NCBI RefSeq assembly: GCF_900172315.1
Contig: NZ_FWFV01000012.1
Location: 1 to 64,000 of the forward strand
Direction: 5' to 3'
DNA length: 64,000 nucleotides
From: Palleronia marisminoris
Lineage (GTDB): Bacteria > Pseudomonadota > Alphaproteobacteria > Rhodobacterales > Rhodobacteraceae
Shown here: piece by piece, positions 56,467 through 64,000 of the stretch
Position numbering within the stretch: the first letter of the stretch is position 1
Layout: the number at the start of each line of letters is the position of its first letter
Notes under the pieces: model-generated
What the model was told of the DNA's origin: nothing
The model's input: only the letters and a program-made list of their open reading frames with translations
Databases searched by the model: none
Made by a program: the position numbers and the translations under genes

Positions 56467-57383
56467 GTACGGCTCTTCTGATTGGTGTGGCTGTCGATCC
56501 AGCGTGCGCATGTCTCGATACCGCCTAAAGGGAAGAAGTGGAACTGCTCAACCAACTGTCCCTCGGCCGAATGCGCCCGGGCGAAGGCCTGCATGACCTC
56601 GTCCGGCTCGTACGGCTTGACCAGCTTGGTCACATCGGCCGCCCGCTTCTTCAACACCCCGATCGAGGGGCCGACGCCGCATTCCACTGCGAACCGGATC
56701 AGCGTCTGGAGCTTGGCCGGCCCCGCGATCCCCACATGCACTGGCAACTCGACGCCCGCGGCACGCATCCGGGCGATCCAGTCGAGCACCGGGCGCGCCT
56801 CGAATGCGAATTGCGTGACGAGCGCCACCCCGGCATCCGTGCGCTCGGCGAAGTCATGCTTCCACCGCGCCGCTTCGTCGACGATGCGCGTTCCGTCCTT
56901 GTCGATGTCGCGGTTGCCCTCGGGATGGCCCGCGAAATGCAGGCGGTCGAACCCGCGCGCATCGAAGATCCCGCTCTCGGCCAGTTGCATCGACGAGTGG
57001 TAGTCGCCCCGCGCCTCGGCAAGACCGCCGGCCAGCAGCAGGGCCTGATTGACGCCGGCCTCGTCGGCATAGCGCGCCACTCGCGCCTCCAGATCGGCTC
57101 GATTTTCGATGAGCCGCGCCGTGATGTGGGGCATGGGCGTCATGCCCTCGTCCGTCAGACGCTTCGCGGTCGCCACCATGTCGTCGAAATCGACATCCGG
57201 CAGGTGGGCGATGTAGACGCGCGTCCCCTGTGGCAGGATCGCGGCGAAATTCTCGACCTTCTGGGCGGTGCGCGGCATCACCTCGATCGAGAAGTTGTGC
57301 AGCACCGGCTCGAGATCGCCCGTGTCGGGCGCGCTCGAGTCGCGTAGGCTGGACTTCGCGAAGCCCTTGATCAGTCTCAGCAT
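56463..57383 (-). CDS. metF: Methylenetetrahydrofolate reductase
   Basis: The 306-residue flavoprotein has the MTHFR barrel order with NFSIEVMPRTAQKVE, HLPDVDFDDMVATAKRLTDEGMTPMPHITAR, LLLAGG, GHPEGNRDID, ALVTQFAFEARPVLDWIARMRAAGVELPVHVGIAGPAK and EQFHFFPLGGIETCARWI. It interconverts 5-methyl- and 5,10-methylene-tetrahydrofolate. In this operon the oxidative direction would process methyl-THF formed by the demethylase-type enzyme (inference). It is divergent in sequence from housekeeping MetF, as is usual for operon-bound copies. Confidence 0.9.
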   Translation of the reverse strand: MLRLIKGFAKSSLRDSSAPDTGDLEPVLHNFSIEVMPRTAQKVENFAAILPQGTRVYIAHLPDVDFDDMVATAKRLTDEGMTPMPHITARLIENRADLEARVARYADEAGVNQALLLAGGLAEARGDYHSSMQLAESGIFDARGFDRLHFAGHPEGNRDIDKDGTRIVDEAARWKHDFAERTDAGVALVTQFAFEARPVLDWIARMRAAGVELPVHVGIAGPAKLQTLIRFAVECGVGPSIGVLKKRAADVTKLVKPYEPDEVMQAFARAHSAEGQLVEQFHFFPLGGIETCARWIDSHTNQKSRT

Positions 57384-57429
57384 GGCGACGTCTCCTCCCC
57401 TGTCGACAGCGGTCGGGCTCTCCGCCGCT

Positions 57430-58281
57430 TCATTTTCCGAACACCACCGTCTTGCGGCCGTTCACCAGGACCCGCTGGTCGAGATGCAGATGCACCGCCC
57501 GCGCCAGCACGCGCCGTTCGATGTCGCGACCCTTGCCTATCAGGTCCGCGGGCGTGTCGGCATGGCTGACCGCCTCGACGTCCTGATAGATGATCGGCCC
57601 CTCGTCGAGATCAGCTGTCACGTAGTGCGACGTCGCCCCGATCATCTTCACCCCGCGCTCGTGGGCGCGGTCGTAGGGCCTGGCACCCTTGAAACCGGGC
57701 AGGAACGAATGATGGATGTTGATGCAGCGCCCGGCGAGAAACTGGCACATCTCGTCCGACAGCACCTGCATGTAGCGGGCCAGCACGACCAGTTCGGCAT
57801 CCGTCTCTTCGACGATCCGACGCACCTCGGCCTCCTGTTGAGCCTTCGTGTCCTTCGTGACCGGCAGGTGGTGATAGTCGAACCCCTTGTGCAGCGAGGT
57901 GTGCAGCACCTCTTCCGGGTGGTTGCCGATGATTCCGACCACGTCGGCGTTCATCTCACCCAGCTTCACACGATACAGGAGATCTCCCAGACAATGGTCG
58001 AATTTCGACACCATAAGGAGCATCCGCGTCGGACGCGCCGCATCTTTCAGGCGCCACTCCATCCCGAAGCGCCCCGCGGTCTCGGCGAAGGCCGTGGTGA
58101 ACGCGCCGAGGCCCTCTTCGGCGATGTCGAAGCGCAGGCGCATGAAGAACGTGCCCGAGAACTGGTCGTCGAACTGCGCGGCTTCGGTGATGTTGCCGCC
58201 ATTGTCCGCCACCCGCGCGGCCACCTCGGCTACGATGCCAGCGGTGTTCGGGCAGGACAGGGTCAGGATCCGGGATGTCAT
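57430..58281 (-). CDS. purU: Formyltetrahydrofolate deformylase
   Basis: The 283-residue protein has an N-terminal ACT domain (ILTLSCPNTAGIVAEVAARVADNGGNITEAAQFDDQ) and a formyltransferase-fold hydrolase domain. The catalytic Asn, His and Asp lie in GRCINIHHSFLPGFKGARPYDRAHERGVKMIGATSHYVTADLDEGPIIYQD. It releases formate and free tetrahydrofolate from 10-formyl-THF. Start at 58281 is chosen, since the longer frame starts with TTG at 58296. It lies between the demethylase and metF genes, where it would close the cofactor cycle (inference). Confidence 0.93.
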   Translation of the reverse strand: MTSRILTLSCPNTAGIVAEVAARVADNGGNITEAAQFDDQFSGTFFMRLRFDIAEEGLGAFTTAFAETAGRFGMEWRLKDAARPTRMLLMVSKFDHCLGDLLYRVKLGEMNADVVGIIGNHPEEVLHTSLHKGFDYHHLPVTKDTKAQQEAEVRRIVEETDAELVVLARYMQVLSDEMCQFLAGRCINIHHSFLPGFKGARPYDRAHERGVKMIGATSHYVTADLDEGPIIYQDVEAVSHADTPADLIGKGRDIERRVLARAVHLHLDQRVLVNGRKTVVFGK

Positions 58282-58341
58282 CTGCTCGCCTTGCAAAAGG
58301 GGGAGTGGCCGGAGCAGGCGTCGTCCACCCCGGCCTTCGGC

Positions 58342-59748
58342 TCACTTCTTGGTGCGCCAGCTGTCCGAGGCGTAGCTTTCGCGGGCCATGCTGGAATACG
58401 GCACCGGCGAGACGCGGACCCGAATCTCGGCCTGCTTGTGCTTCTCGGCCGAGGTTTTCTGGGTGTCGTCGGGCTCGCCCCAGATCATCGTCAGCACGTC
58501 GCCCTCGTTTACGTCAGGATTGACGACGCCCAGCGAGAGGACGCGCCGCTCGTTGAAGCTGTAGCCGTTGAACATCGACATGCCGACCATCTTGTCGCCC
58601 TGCATGATCTTGTCGGCCGAGGCGGAGTTGTAGTTCGGCTGCGGGAAGTCGATCCACTTCGCCGGGGTGCCTTCCTCGAAGCCGGTGCGGATCACGTCGA
58701 TCACGTCGTCGGGGTTCCACTCGAACGTGACCTTCTTCCGCTGGGGCTGCTCCTTCATCTTCAGAAGGGCGTCCTTGCCGATGAAGTCGTCCTTCTTCCA
58801 GCCGATGTAGAAGTCGTAGCCCAGCTCGAACGGGTTGACGTAGTAGTCCGAGATATCGTCGCTGACGAAGCTGCCGCCCAGCGATCCGGCCGCCTCGAGC
58901 GAGTCCGCGCCCATGTAGTCGCGATATTCGGCGACCATGCCGTCACCGGTGTAGATCGCGGGCAGCGGCGAGGGGATCCAGCCCGACTCACACGTATTTG
59001 TCGAATAGGCCCGGCTGCCGCAGCGGCGGATGTCGACGCCCACATCCTCGGCCGCCTGCAGGATGTTCGACAGGATGTAACGATGATCCTCGTACGGCCC
59101 CCAGATCTCGAGGCCCGGCGCGCCGGACATGCCGTGCCGCAGCGCCGAGACGTTCCGCGAGCCGATGGTGATCTCGCCCACGTGGAAGAACTTCAACTCG
59201 GGGATCGGGCCGCTGTTCAGCTTCTCGAAGATCTTGTTGGCCTCGGGGCCCTGGATCTGGAAGCGGTAATGCTCGCGCAGCACCCGCTCGCCTTCGGGGC
59301 GCGACGGAGAGCGCGGATCGTAGCGCAGGCGGACGTTCCACTTGCCGATCGCGGCCTGGAACTGGGTCCAGGTGGCGGTGGGCGAACGACCGACGAGGAT
59401 GAACTTGTCCTCGCGCTCGCGGAAGATGATCATGTCGCCGATCACGTGGCCGGCCGGCGTCACGGGCACGAAGTGCTTGGCGCGGTCGAGCCCGAAGTTG
59501 TGGAAGGCGTTGATGCCCACATGGGCCAGGAACGCCTCGGCGTCCGGGCCTTCCACGATCAGCTCGTCCATGTGGTGGCTCTGGTCGAACAGGACGGCGG
59601 TTTCGCGCCAGGCGCGCTGCTCGTCCCGCCAGTTCGAGAATTCCGGCGCCACGACGGGATATACGTAGATCCCGCTGCGCGAGTTGCGCAGCATCTCGAC
59701 GGGGCTGGAGTGCTGCTTGAGCTTTTCAGACAGGCTCGACACGGCCAT
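58342..59748 (-). CDS. Tetrahydrofolate-dependent O-demethylase/aminomethyltransferase-like protein (LigM type)
   Basis: The 468-residue protein has the GcvT/YgfZ fold of aminomethyltransferases. It opens EMLRNSRSGIYVYPVVAPEFSNWRDEQRAWRETAVLFDQSHHMDELIVEGPDA, a pattern of the vanillate/3-O-methylgallate demethylases LigM and DesA. Length also fits those (about 470) rather than GcvT or DmdA (about 365). Such enzymes move a methyl from a methoxyl to tetrahydrofolate. GGGAGG precedes the ATG at 59748. An upstream start at 59889 would run through the operator region. No aromatic ring-cleavage genes are in the window, so the substrate is inferred. Confidence 0.85.
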   Translation of the reverse strand: MAVSSLSEKLKQHSSPVEMLRNSRSGIYVYPVVAPEFSNWRDEQRAWRETAVLFDQSHHMDELIVEGPDAEAFLAHVGINAFHNFGLDRAKHFVPVTPAGHVIGDMIIFREREDKFILVGRSPTATWTQFQAAIGKWNVRLRYDPRSPSRPEGERVLREHYRFQIQGPEANKIFEKLNSGPIPELKFFHVGEITIGSRNVSALRHGMSGAPGLEIWGPYEDHRYILSNILQAAEDVGVDIRRCGSRAYSTNTCESGWIPSPLPAIYTGDGMVAEYRDYMGADSLEAAGSLGGSFVSDDISDYYVNPFELGYDFYIGWKKDDFIGKDALLKMKEQPQRKKVTFEWNPDDVIDVIRTGFEEGTPAKWIDFPQPNYNSASADKIMQGDKMVGMSMFNGYSFNERRVLSLGVVNPDVNEGDVLTMIWGEPDDTQKTSAEKHKQAEIRVRVSPVPYSSMARESYASDSWRTKK

Positions 59749-59770
59749 ATGATGTCCTCCCAGGAGCATA

Positions 59771-59911
59771 ATGTATGCATTCCACGGTGACGCATTTCGA
59801 TAATTATGCAAGAGCCGTGTAGGGCAGACCGGGATTTTCCGCTCAGGAGGCTTGTGTCGCTGAAAATCCGTGCATGCGGCGCGTCTCACGGGTCGCCGTA
59901 CATGTATACAT
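59771..59911. promoter_or_regulatory. Two ATGTATRCAT boxes upstream of the demethylase operon
   Basis: ATGTATGCAT at 59771-59780 lies 22 bases before the demethylase start. ATGTATACAT, a perfect palindrome, lies at 59902-59911 at the end of the gntR gene. The region is AT-rich compared with the flanks. They are candidate binding sites of the adjoining GntR regulator. Confidence 0.5.
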
Positions 59912-60642
59912 CAGTCCGGCTCGCCGTAATCGCCCGTTATCAGCGCCAGCTCGCTGCGATCGCGCCCTTCGGCGGCCGCCCAGATCTGCTCCAGGTTCTC
60001 CATCGCGGTCCGCGCATGCTCACGCGCCAGCGTCTCTGCGCGGGCACTGTCGCGTTCGCGAATCGCCTGCAGGATGGCGCGGTGCTGGTGCTGGTTGACG
60101 AAGAAGGTGCGGTTCACCCATGTCTTGCTGCGCTTCATCGGCAGGAACGCCGAGGGCGAGGCGAAGGGCAGCCGCATCATCCGCTCGAGCTCGCGGGCAA
60201 GGACGGCGCTGTCGGCCATGCGCGGCAGGGTGGCGTGGAAGGCCAGGTTCAGGCGGCTGTAGCCCTCGTTGTCCACCCCGTCGCCGACGGTGTCGAAGCA
60301 GTCGTCCAGTTCGGCCACTATCCGCTCCGCCTCTTCCAGCGCCTCGGGCACCGCGCCGCGCGTGGCGGCGAGCCGGGTCGCCAGCCCTTCGAGGGTACCG
60401 CGCAGGATCAGCGTGTCCCGCACATCGGCATAGGAGAACGCGCGCACCTCGAAACTACCCCCGGCCGTCCGGTCGAGAAGCCCCTCCTCGGCCAGTTGCG
60501 ACAGGGCCGCGCGGACGGGGGTGCGCGAGATCTCCAGCGCCTCGGCAAGGTTCACGGTAAGCAGCTTCTCGCCCCCGCGATACGCCCCCTTCAGGATGCG
60601 TTCGCGCAAGATCAGGAGCGCGCGTTCTGTTTGTGTGGTCAT
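59911..60642 (-). CDS. GntR family (FCD) transcriptional regulator
   Basis: The 243-residue protein has the winged-helix start ERALLILRERILKGAYRGGEKLLTVNLAEALEISRTPVRAALSQLAEEGLL. An FCD helical domain shows metal and ligand residues in NLAFHATLPRMADS, QHQHRAILQAIRERD and LAREHARTAMENL. The start at 60642 follows a weak site in a region shared with the TauE gene. Being co-directional and just upstream of the demethylase operon, it likely regulates that operon. Confidence 0.9.
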   Translation of the reverse strand: MTTQTERALLILRERILKGAYRGGEKLLTVNLAEALEISRTPVRAALSQLAEEGLLDRTAGGSFEVRAFSYADVRDTLILRGTLEGLATRLAATRGAVPEALEEAERIVAELDDCFDTVGDGVDNEGYSRLNLAFHATLPRMADSAVLARELERMMRLPFASPSAFLPMKRSKTWVNRTFFVNQHQHRAILQAIRERDSARAETLAREHARTAMENLEQIWAAAEGRDRSELALITGDYGEPD

Positions 60643-60652
60643 GCGGACGAAA

Positions 60653-61402
60653 CTAGCCCCCCGCTGCCGAACAGAACACCCAGGCAAGCCGCGTGGCGGT
60701 GGCCACCAGCAGCAACAGGATCACCCGCTCGAACGTCTCGCGCGAAATCCGCTGCGCCAGCCACGTCCCGAGCGGCATCGCCCCCAGGATCGGCACCACC
60801 GCGAGCACGCTGATCGCCGCGCGCGGCCATGTCAGGATGCCGTAGACAGCCTGCACGGGGATCTGCGACAGGCTCATGGCGAAGAAGAAGATCGAGATCG
60901 TCCCAAGGAAGGCGGGCCGCGACAGGTTCAGCGCGTTGAGGAACGCGATCGACACAGGTGCCGAGACACCGATGACCCCCTGCAGCACCCCGCCGGCCAG
61001 CCCTGCGGGAAGAACCGACAACCGACCGACGCGCGCAGGCATGACCCAATCTGGCCGGGCGAGGCGGAACCCCACATAGGCATAGACCGCGAGGGCCGTG
61101 AGCAGGATCAGGTAGTGCGTCTCGAGCTTCGCCAGAAGCACCGTGCCCACCCCCGCGCCGATCAGCCCCGCCGCCGCGAAGGTCAGCGTGAAAGCCGGGC
61201 TCACGGCCTCGCGTCGATAGGCCCAGCCCTGCCAGGCGTTCGCGATAAGGTTCGGGAACACGAGAAGCGACACCGCCAGCGACACGTCCCCGGTCAGAAG
61301 CGTGATCACCGGCACCGCGACGATCGGCGCCCCGGCACCGGTGGCGCCCTTGATCAATCCACCGGCGGCAAGGGCGAGGAAGGCCGCGATCCACAGGGTC
61401 AT
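60653..61402 (-). CDS. TauE/SafE family membrane permease
   Basis: The 249-residue protein has about eight membrane helices in two similar halves. The family patterns are GGLIKGATGAGAPIVAVPVITLL near the start and AGLAGGVLQGVIGVSAPVSIAFLNAL in the middle. Members export sulfite, sulfoacetate or other small organic anions. GGAGG lies 12 bases before the ATG. It is ten bases ahead of gntR and therefore in the same unit as the C1 genes, possibly for export of a small anion such as formate (inference). Confidence 0.85.
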   Translation of the reverse strand: MTLWIAAFLALAAGGLIKGATGAGAPIVAVPVITLLTGDVSLAVSLLVFPNLIANAWQGWAYRREAVSPAFTLTFAAAGLIGAGVGTVLLAKLETHYLILLTALAVYAYVGFRLARPDWVMPARVGRLSVLPAGLAGGVLQGVIGVSAPVSIAFLNALNLSRPAFLGTISIFFFAMSLSQIPVQAVYGILTWPRAAISVLAVVPILGAMPLGTWLAQRISRETFERVILLLLVATATRLAWVFCSAAGG

Positions 61403-61770
61403 CTCAACCGGATACCTCCGCTCGATGCAGATCAGACCCGCCGGAGCACGGGCTCGAGCCGCTCTTTTCAGGCGGACCCGGCCCGACATCAAGTTGTTTC
61501 GTGACCGAGGCGCAGGCCGAATTATACGCGTGTCGGCCCCGATCGGCTCGGCCTCGCAAGACGACGCGGGACGTGGGCTACTCGATGGGCGGCCGCTTCG
61601 CGAAGGATCGCGCGCCAAGCCCTCGAGCGGGTGCGCGGGTTCATCCTCGCTCCGACCGAAGCGGAACTGCGGAAACGCGAGGCGAGGATCCTTGGAGCGT
61701 CCCGATGCCGTTCTGGGGTTCATCCGGGCGTGGATGATCGAACAGCAACTGGCGGGGGAAAAGTCCCCGC
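61403..61770. other. Gene-poor stretch with possible remnant of a small gene
   Basis: No intact gene is convincing. On the plus strand, fragments LERVRGFILAPTEAELRKREARILG (about 61620-61695) and DAVLGFIRAWMIEQQLAGE (about 61700-61757) lie in different frames and read like coding sequence broken by a frameshift. They could be the remains of a small gene, but no family was recognised. Confidence 0.35.
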
Positions 61771-63072
61771 CTAGCCGAACAGATCCGGCAGGAACAGGAC
61801 GATCCCCGGCACGGCGATGATCAGCGCGACCACCACGATGTCGGCCAGGATGAACGGGACCACGCCGGCAAAGATCTGCGTCAGCGAGACATATTTCGAT
61901 GCCACCGAACGGATGATGAAGACGTTCATCCCCACCGGCGGCGTGATCATACCGACCTCCAGCAGCTTCACCACCAGCACGCCGAACCAGACGAGGCTAG
62001 CGCCCTGCGCCTCTACCACCGGCAACAGCACCGGCAGCGTGATGAAGAGCGCGCCGAACGGCTCCATGAAGGTGCCGAGCAGCAGGTAGATCACGACGAT
62101 CAGCACCATGAGCTGCCAGAACGACAGGTCCGCCGAGGCGACGGCCTGCGAGATGAAGCCCGACAGGCCCGAGAGGCCGAGGAACCGGGTGAACATCGCC
62201 GCGCCCACGCCGATGATGAAGAGCGCGGCCGTGGCCATCAGCGTCTCGGTCAGCGACTGGGTCAGCACGTCGCGCGTCAGCCGTCCCGAGGCCGCGGCGA
62301 TGGCGATGGCCCCGGCCGCACCGACAGCACCCGCCTCGGTCGCCGTGAAGAACCCCGCAAAGAGGCCGCCGAGCACCAGCACGACCAGAACGATCACCGG
62401 GGCCACGTCGCGCACCGCCCGCCCCGCGTCGCCCATGTCAACGGGTGCGCTCCGCGGGATCACGTCGGGGCGCAGGACGCAGATCGCCATGACGACCAGC
62501 GCGTAGGACACCGCCGTCAGAAGCCCGACCGACACACCGCCAAGGAAGACCTGCGTGATCGAGGTCTCCGCGAAGACGCCGTAGATGATCATCAGGATCG
62601 AGGGCGGGATCAGTGCGCCGATGGTCCCTCCAGCCGCGATGCAGCCCGCTGCGATCGAGGGTCGGTAGCCGGCCGCAACCATCTCGGGGATGGCGATCCG
62701 GCCCATCGCGGCCGCACAGGCCAGCGACGATCCCGACACGGCGGCGAATCCCGAACAGGCGAAGATGGAAGACACCGCCAGCCCCCCCGGTACCCGCGCC
62801 AGCACCAGCTTGGCGGCGGCGAACAGGCCCCCGGTCAGGCCCGAATGGTAGGCGACGAAGCCCATCAGCAGGAACATCGGCACGGCCGACAGCGTCCAGC
62901 TGGCCACGAAATCGTAGGGTGTGCCCGACACGATGCCGAGCGCGGGCGTCAAGCCCAGAAGGGCAACGATCCCGCCGAAGCTGACCGCCACGAGGGCGAG
63001 CGCCACCGGCACACGCAGAAGCAGAAGCAGGAACAGGATGCCGATGCCCCAGAAGCCGAAGGCGACGTTCAT
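61771..63072 (-). CDS. TRAP transporter large permease (DctM type)
   Basis: The 433-residue protein has about 12 helices with AVPMFLLMGFVAYHSGLTGGLFAAAKLVLARVPGG, ACSGFAAVSGSSLACAAAMGRIAIPEMVAAGY, GGTIGALIPPSILMIIYGVFAETS and ITPPVGMNVFIIRSVA. It overlaps the small permease gene (ATGA). It differs in sequence from the other three DctM proteins of the window and thus serves another solute. Confidence 0.92.
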   Translation of the reverse strand: MNVAFGFWGIGILFLLLLLRVPVALALVAVSFGGIVALLGLTPALGIVSGTPYDFVASWTLSAVPMFLLMGFVAYHSGLTGGLFAAAKLVLARVPGGLAVSSIFACSGFAAVSGSSLACAAAMGRIAIPEMVAAGYRPSIAAGCIAAGGTIGALIPPSILMIIYGVFAETSITQVFLGGVSVGLLTAVSYALVVMAICVLRPDVIPRSAPVDMGDAGRAVRDVAPVIVLVVLVLGGLFAGFFTATEAGAVGAAGAIAIAAASGRLTRDVLTQSLTETLMATAALFIIGVGAAMFTRFLGLSGLSGFISQAVASADLSFWQLMVLIVVIYLLLGTFMEPFGALFITLPVLLPVVEAQGASLVWFGVLVVKLLEVGMITPPVGMNVFIIRSVASKYVSLTQIFAGVVPFILADIVVVALIIAVPGIVLFLPDLFG

Positions 63073-63575
63073 GTCCTGGTCTCCACGGGTCGCGCCATGA
63101 CACGCGTCGCCGTCTTCAGAAGCACTGCGATCGCGGCGAGGGTGAAGCCTGCGGGCAGAAGCAGGTAGCCCGGCCAGACCGGCACCCGGGAATTCAGCAC
63201 GATGACGAAGCTGCGATTGGCGACCTGCGACAGGGCCGCCTCGCCGCTGGTCCAGGCCAACACCACGTAGATCAGGGCCGACAGGAGGCCGACGATCGCG
63301 TTCGACAGGCGCATCGTCCCAGCGCCCATGACGCCGTCGATGAACTCGACCGAGATCATGCCGTCCTGACGCTCGACCCAGGCCAGCGGCAGGAATGCGA
63401 CGATCAGCATGTAGTAGCGCGAGACGATCTCGACCGTGGCGGGCAACGGCCGGCCGGTCAGCGTCCGCAGGATGACGTCGCCGCAGATATGGACCATCAT
63501 CACCAGAACGCCCACGCCGGCCACGATGGCGATCAGGCGGAAGAACCTGTCCGAGATGGCGTTGAGCCGATCCAT
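63069..63575 (-). CDS. TRAP transporter small permease (DctQ type)
   Basis: The 168-residue protein has four helices, with TGRPLPATVEIVSRYYMLIVAFLPLAWVERQDGMISVEFIDGVM as the family centre. It is coupled to the large permease gene by overlap. The binding-protein gene precedes it, with a hairpin in between. Confidence 0.9.
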   Translation of the reverse strand: MDRLNAISDRFFRLIAIVAGVGVLVMMVHICGDVILRTLTGRPLPATVEIVSRYYMLIVAFLPLAWVERQDGMISVEFIDGVMGAGTMRLSNAIVGLLSALIYVVLAWTSGEAALSQVANRSFVIVLNSRVPVWPGYLLLPAGFTLAAIAVLLKTATRVMARPVETRT

Positions 63576-63603
63576 GGGGAAGTGCCTAGATTGGGTTGAG
63601 GTC

Positions 63604-63627
63604 GAGGGCCGACCGGGATCGGCCCTC
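63604..63627 (-). terminator. Intercistronic hairpin after the binding-protein gene
   Basis: GAGGGCCGA (63604-63612) pairs perfectly with TCGGCCCTC (63619-63627) around six bases. It lies nine bases past the binding-protein stop and before the small permease gene, as in two other TRAP operons of the window. Confidence 0.6.
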
Positions 63628-63635
63628 GGGTTCCG

Positions 63636-64000
63636 TCACTGGCCGTAGGTGGCGAAATCCACGTTGTCCCAGACTTCGGTCTGGACGATGGCGGCGATTT
63701 CCTCGGGTGTCTCGACGCCCTCGAGCAGACCCTCCCACTTGGTGATCAGCTCTTCGAAGCGCGCGACCCGCTCGGCCGCGTTCTCGAGGCCGAACTCTTC
63801 GGTGGAGAAGGTCGCCGCGGTGGCGGCATCGGCCTCGGCGAAGGCGTTGCTGGCCTCGAGGAAGGCCGGGTCGGGTTCGATGAACTCGATGCCTGCCTCT
63901 TCGGCGGCCGCGCGCGCCTCCTGCGGCATCTCGGCGGACCACCTGTGGGTGAACACGGCGTTCAGCTTGTTGGCCGCACGTGCAAGCGCCGTTCGTTCCT
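63636..64000 (-). CDS. TRAP substrate-binding protein (DctP family), C-terminal part cut by window edge
   Basis: Only the last 120 or so residues are present. The frame is open to the window edge, and the first in-window start-like codon (GTG at 63956) is an internal Val. The segment reads NKLNAVFTHRWSAEMPQEARAAAEEAGIEFIEPD...WDNVDFATYGQ. The pattern of long charged helices (ARAAAEEAG, ERVARFEELITKWEGLL) is the usual C-terminal end of DctP-type proteins, and the position before the dctQ and dctM genes confirms it. Confidence 0.8.
   Translation of the reverse strand, partial: ERTALARAANKLNAVFTHRWSAEMPQEARAAAEEAGIEFIEPDPAFLEASNAFAEADAATAATFSTEEFGLENAAERVARFEELITKWEGLLEGVETPEEIAAIVQTEVWDNVDFATYGQ

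Noticed and set aside
57268-59790. 840-residue plus-strand frame across purU and the demethylase gene
   Set aside because: It is antisense to two well-supported genes and has no family pattern.

Overview
The window is GC-rich DNA from an alphaproteobacterium, most likely a member of the Rhodobacteraceae. This is inferred from four DctPQM-type TRAP transporter operons in 64 kb, an AcuI-type acrylyl-CoA reductase, a DUF3618 stress protein, and dense catabolic operons with ATGA or GTGA stop/start overlaps. No rRNA, tRNA, phage, IS element or CRISPR array was recognised. The region reads as chromosomal or large-replicon accessory metabolism rather than a mobile island.

Layout. Positions 1-5655 hold scattered housekeeping genes: a class II aldolase, a single-domain response regulator, a cold-shock protein, an ArsC/Spx-family reductase, thrS and acuI. 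Positions 5868-10306 are a membrane and stress cluster: a 22-residue one-helix microprotein, a DUF883/YtxH-like protein, a holin-superfamily III-like protein, a DUF3618 protein, then an SRPBCC protein with a zinc alcohol dehydrogenase. Positions 10374-19988 are an RpiR-controlled TRAP operon joined to an N-formylglutamate amidohydrolase-family enzyme, a glutamine-synthetase-like ligase, an aldehyde dehydrogenase and an iron alcohol dehydrogenase. This combination suggests a gamma-glutamylated amine or amino-alcohol route. A cytochrome b561 gene follows.

Positions 20722-33661 form a CoA-linked aromatic island, best read as 2-aminobenzoate (anthranilate) catabolism. It holds RidA, a thioesterase, a fused monooxygenase/reductase, an SDR, a Liv-type ABC importer, a MarR regulator, a crotonase, an acyl-CoA dehydrogenase and a benzoate-CoA-ligase-family enzyme. 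Its two divergent promoter regions share a TTCAAGC...GCTTGAA palindrome. Positions 33997-42973 encode a complete oxidative uronate pathway (Udh, galactarolactone isomerase, galactarolactone cycloisomerase, KdgD, 2-oxoglutarate semialdehyde dehydrogenase) with its TRAP importer and FadR-type regulator. Operator candidates fitting the FadR consensus lie at both ends of the regulator gene.

Positions 43397-50185 encode a very large autotransporter with several internal repeat systems. RlpA-like, DUF892 and thioredoxin-reductase-like genes follow. Positions 52493-61402 are a minus-strand C1 island: TauE/SafE permease, GntR regulator, LigM-type tetrahydrofolate-dependent O-demethylase, purU, metF, a frameshifted short MetE-like gene, and a TRAP transporter. 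The last 2.2 kb hold a fourth TRAP operon, cut by the window edge.
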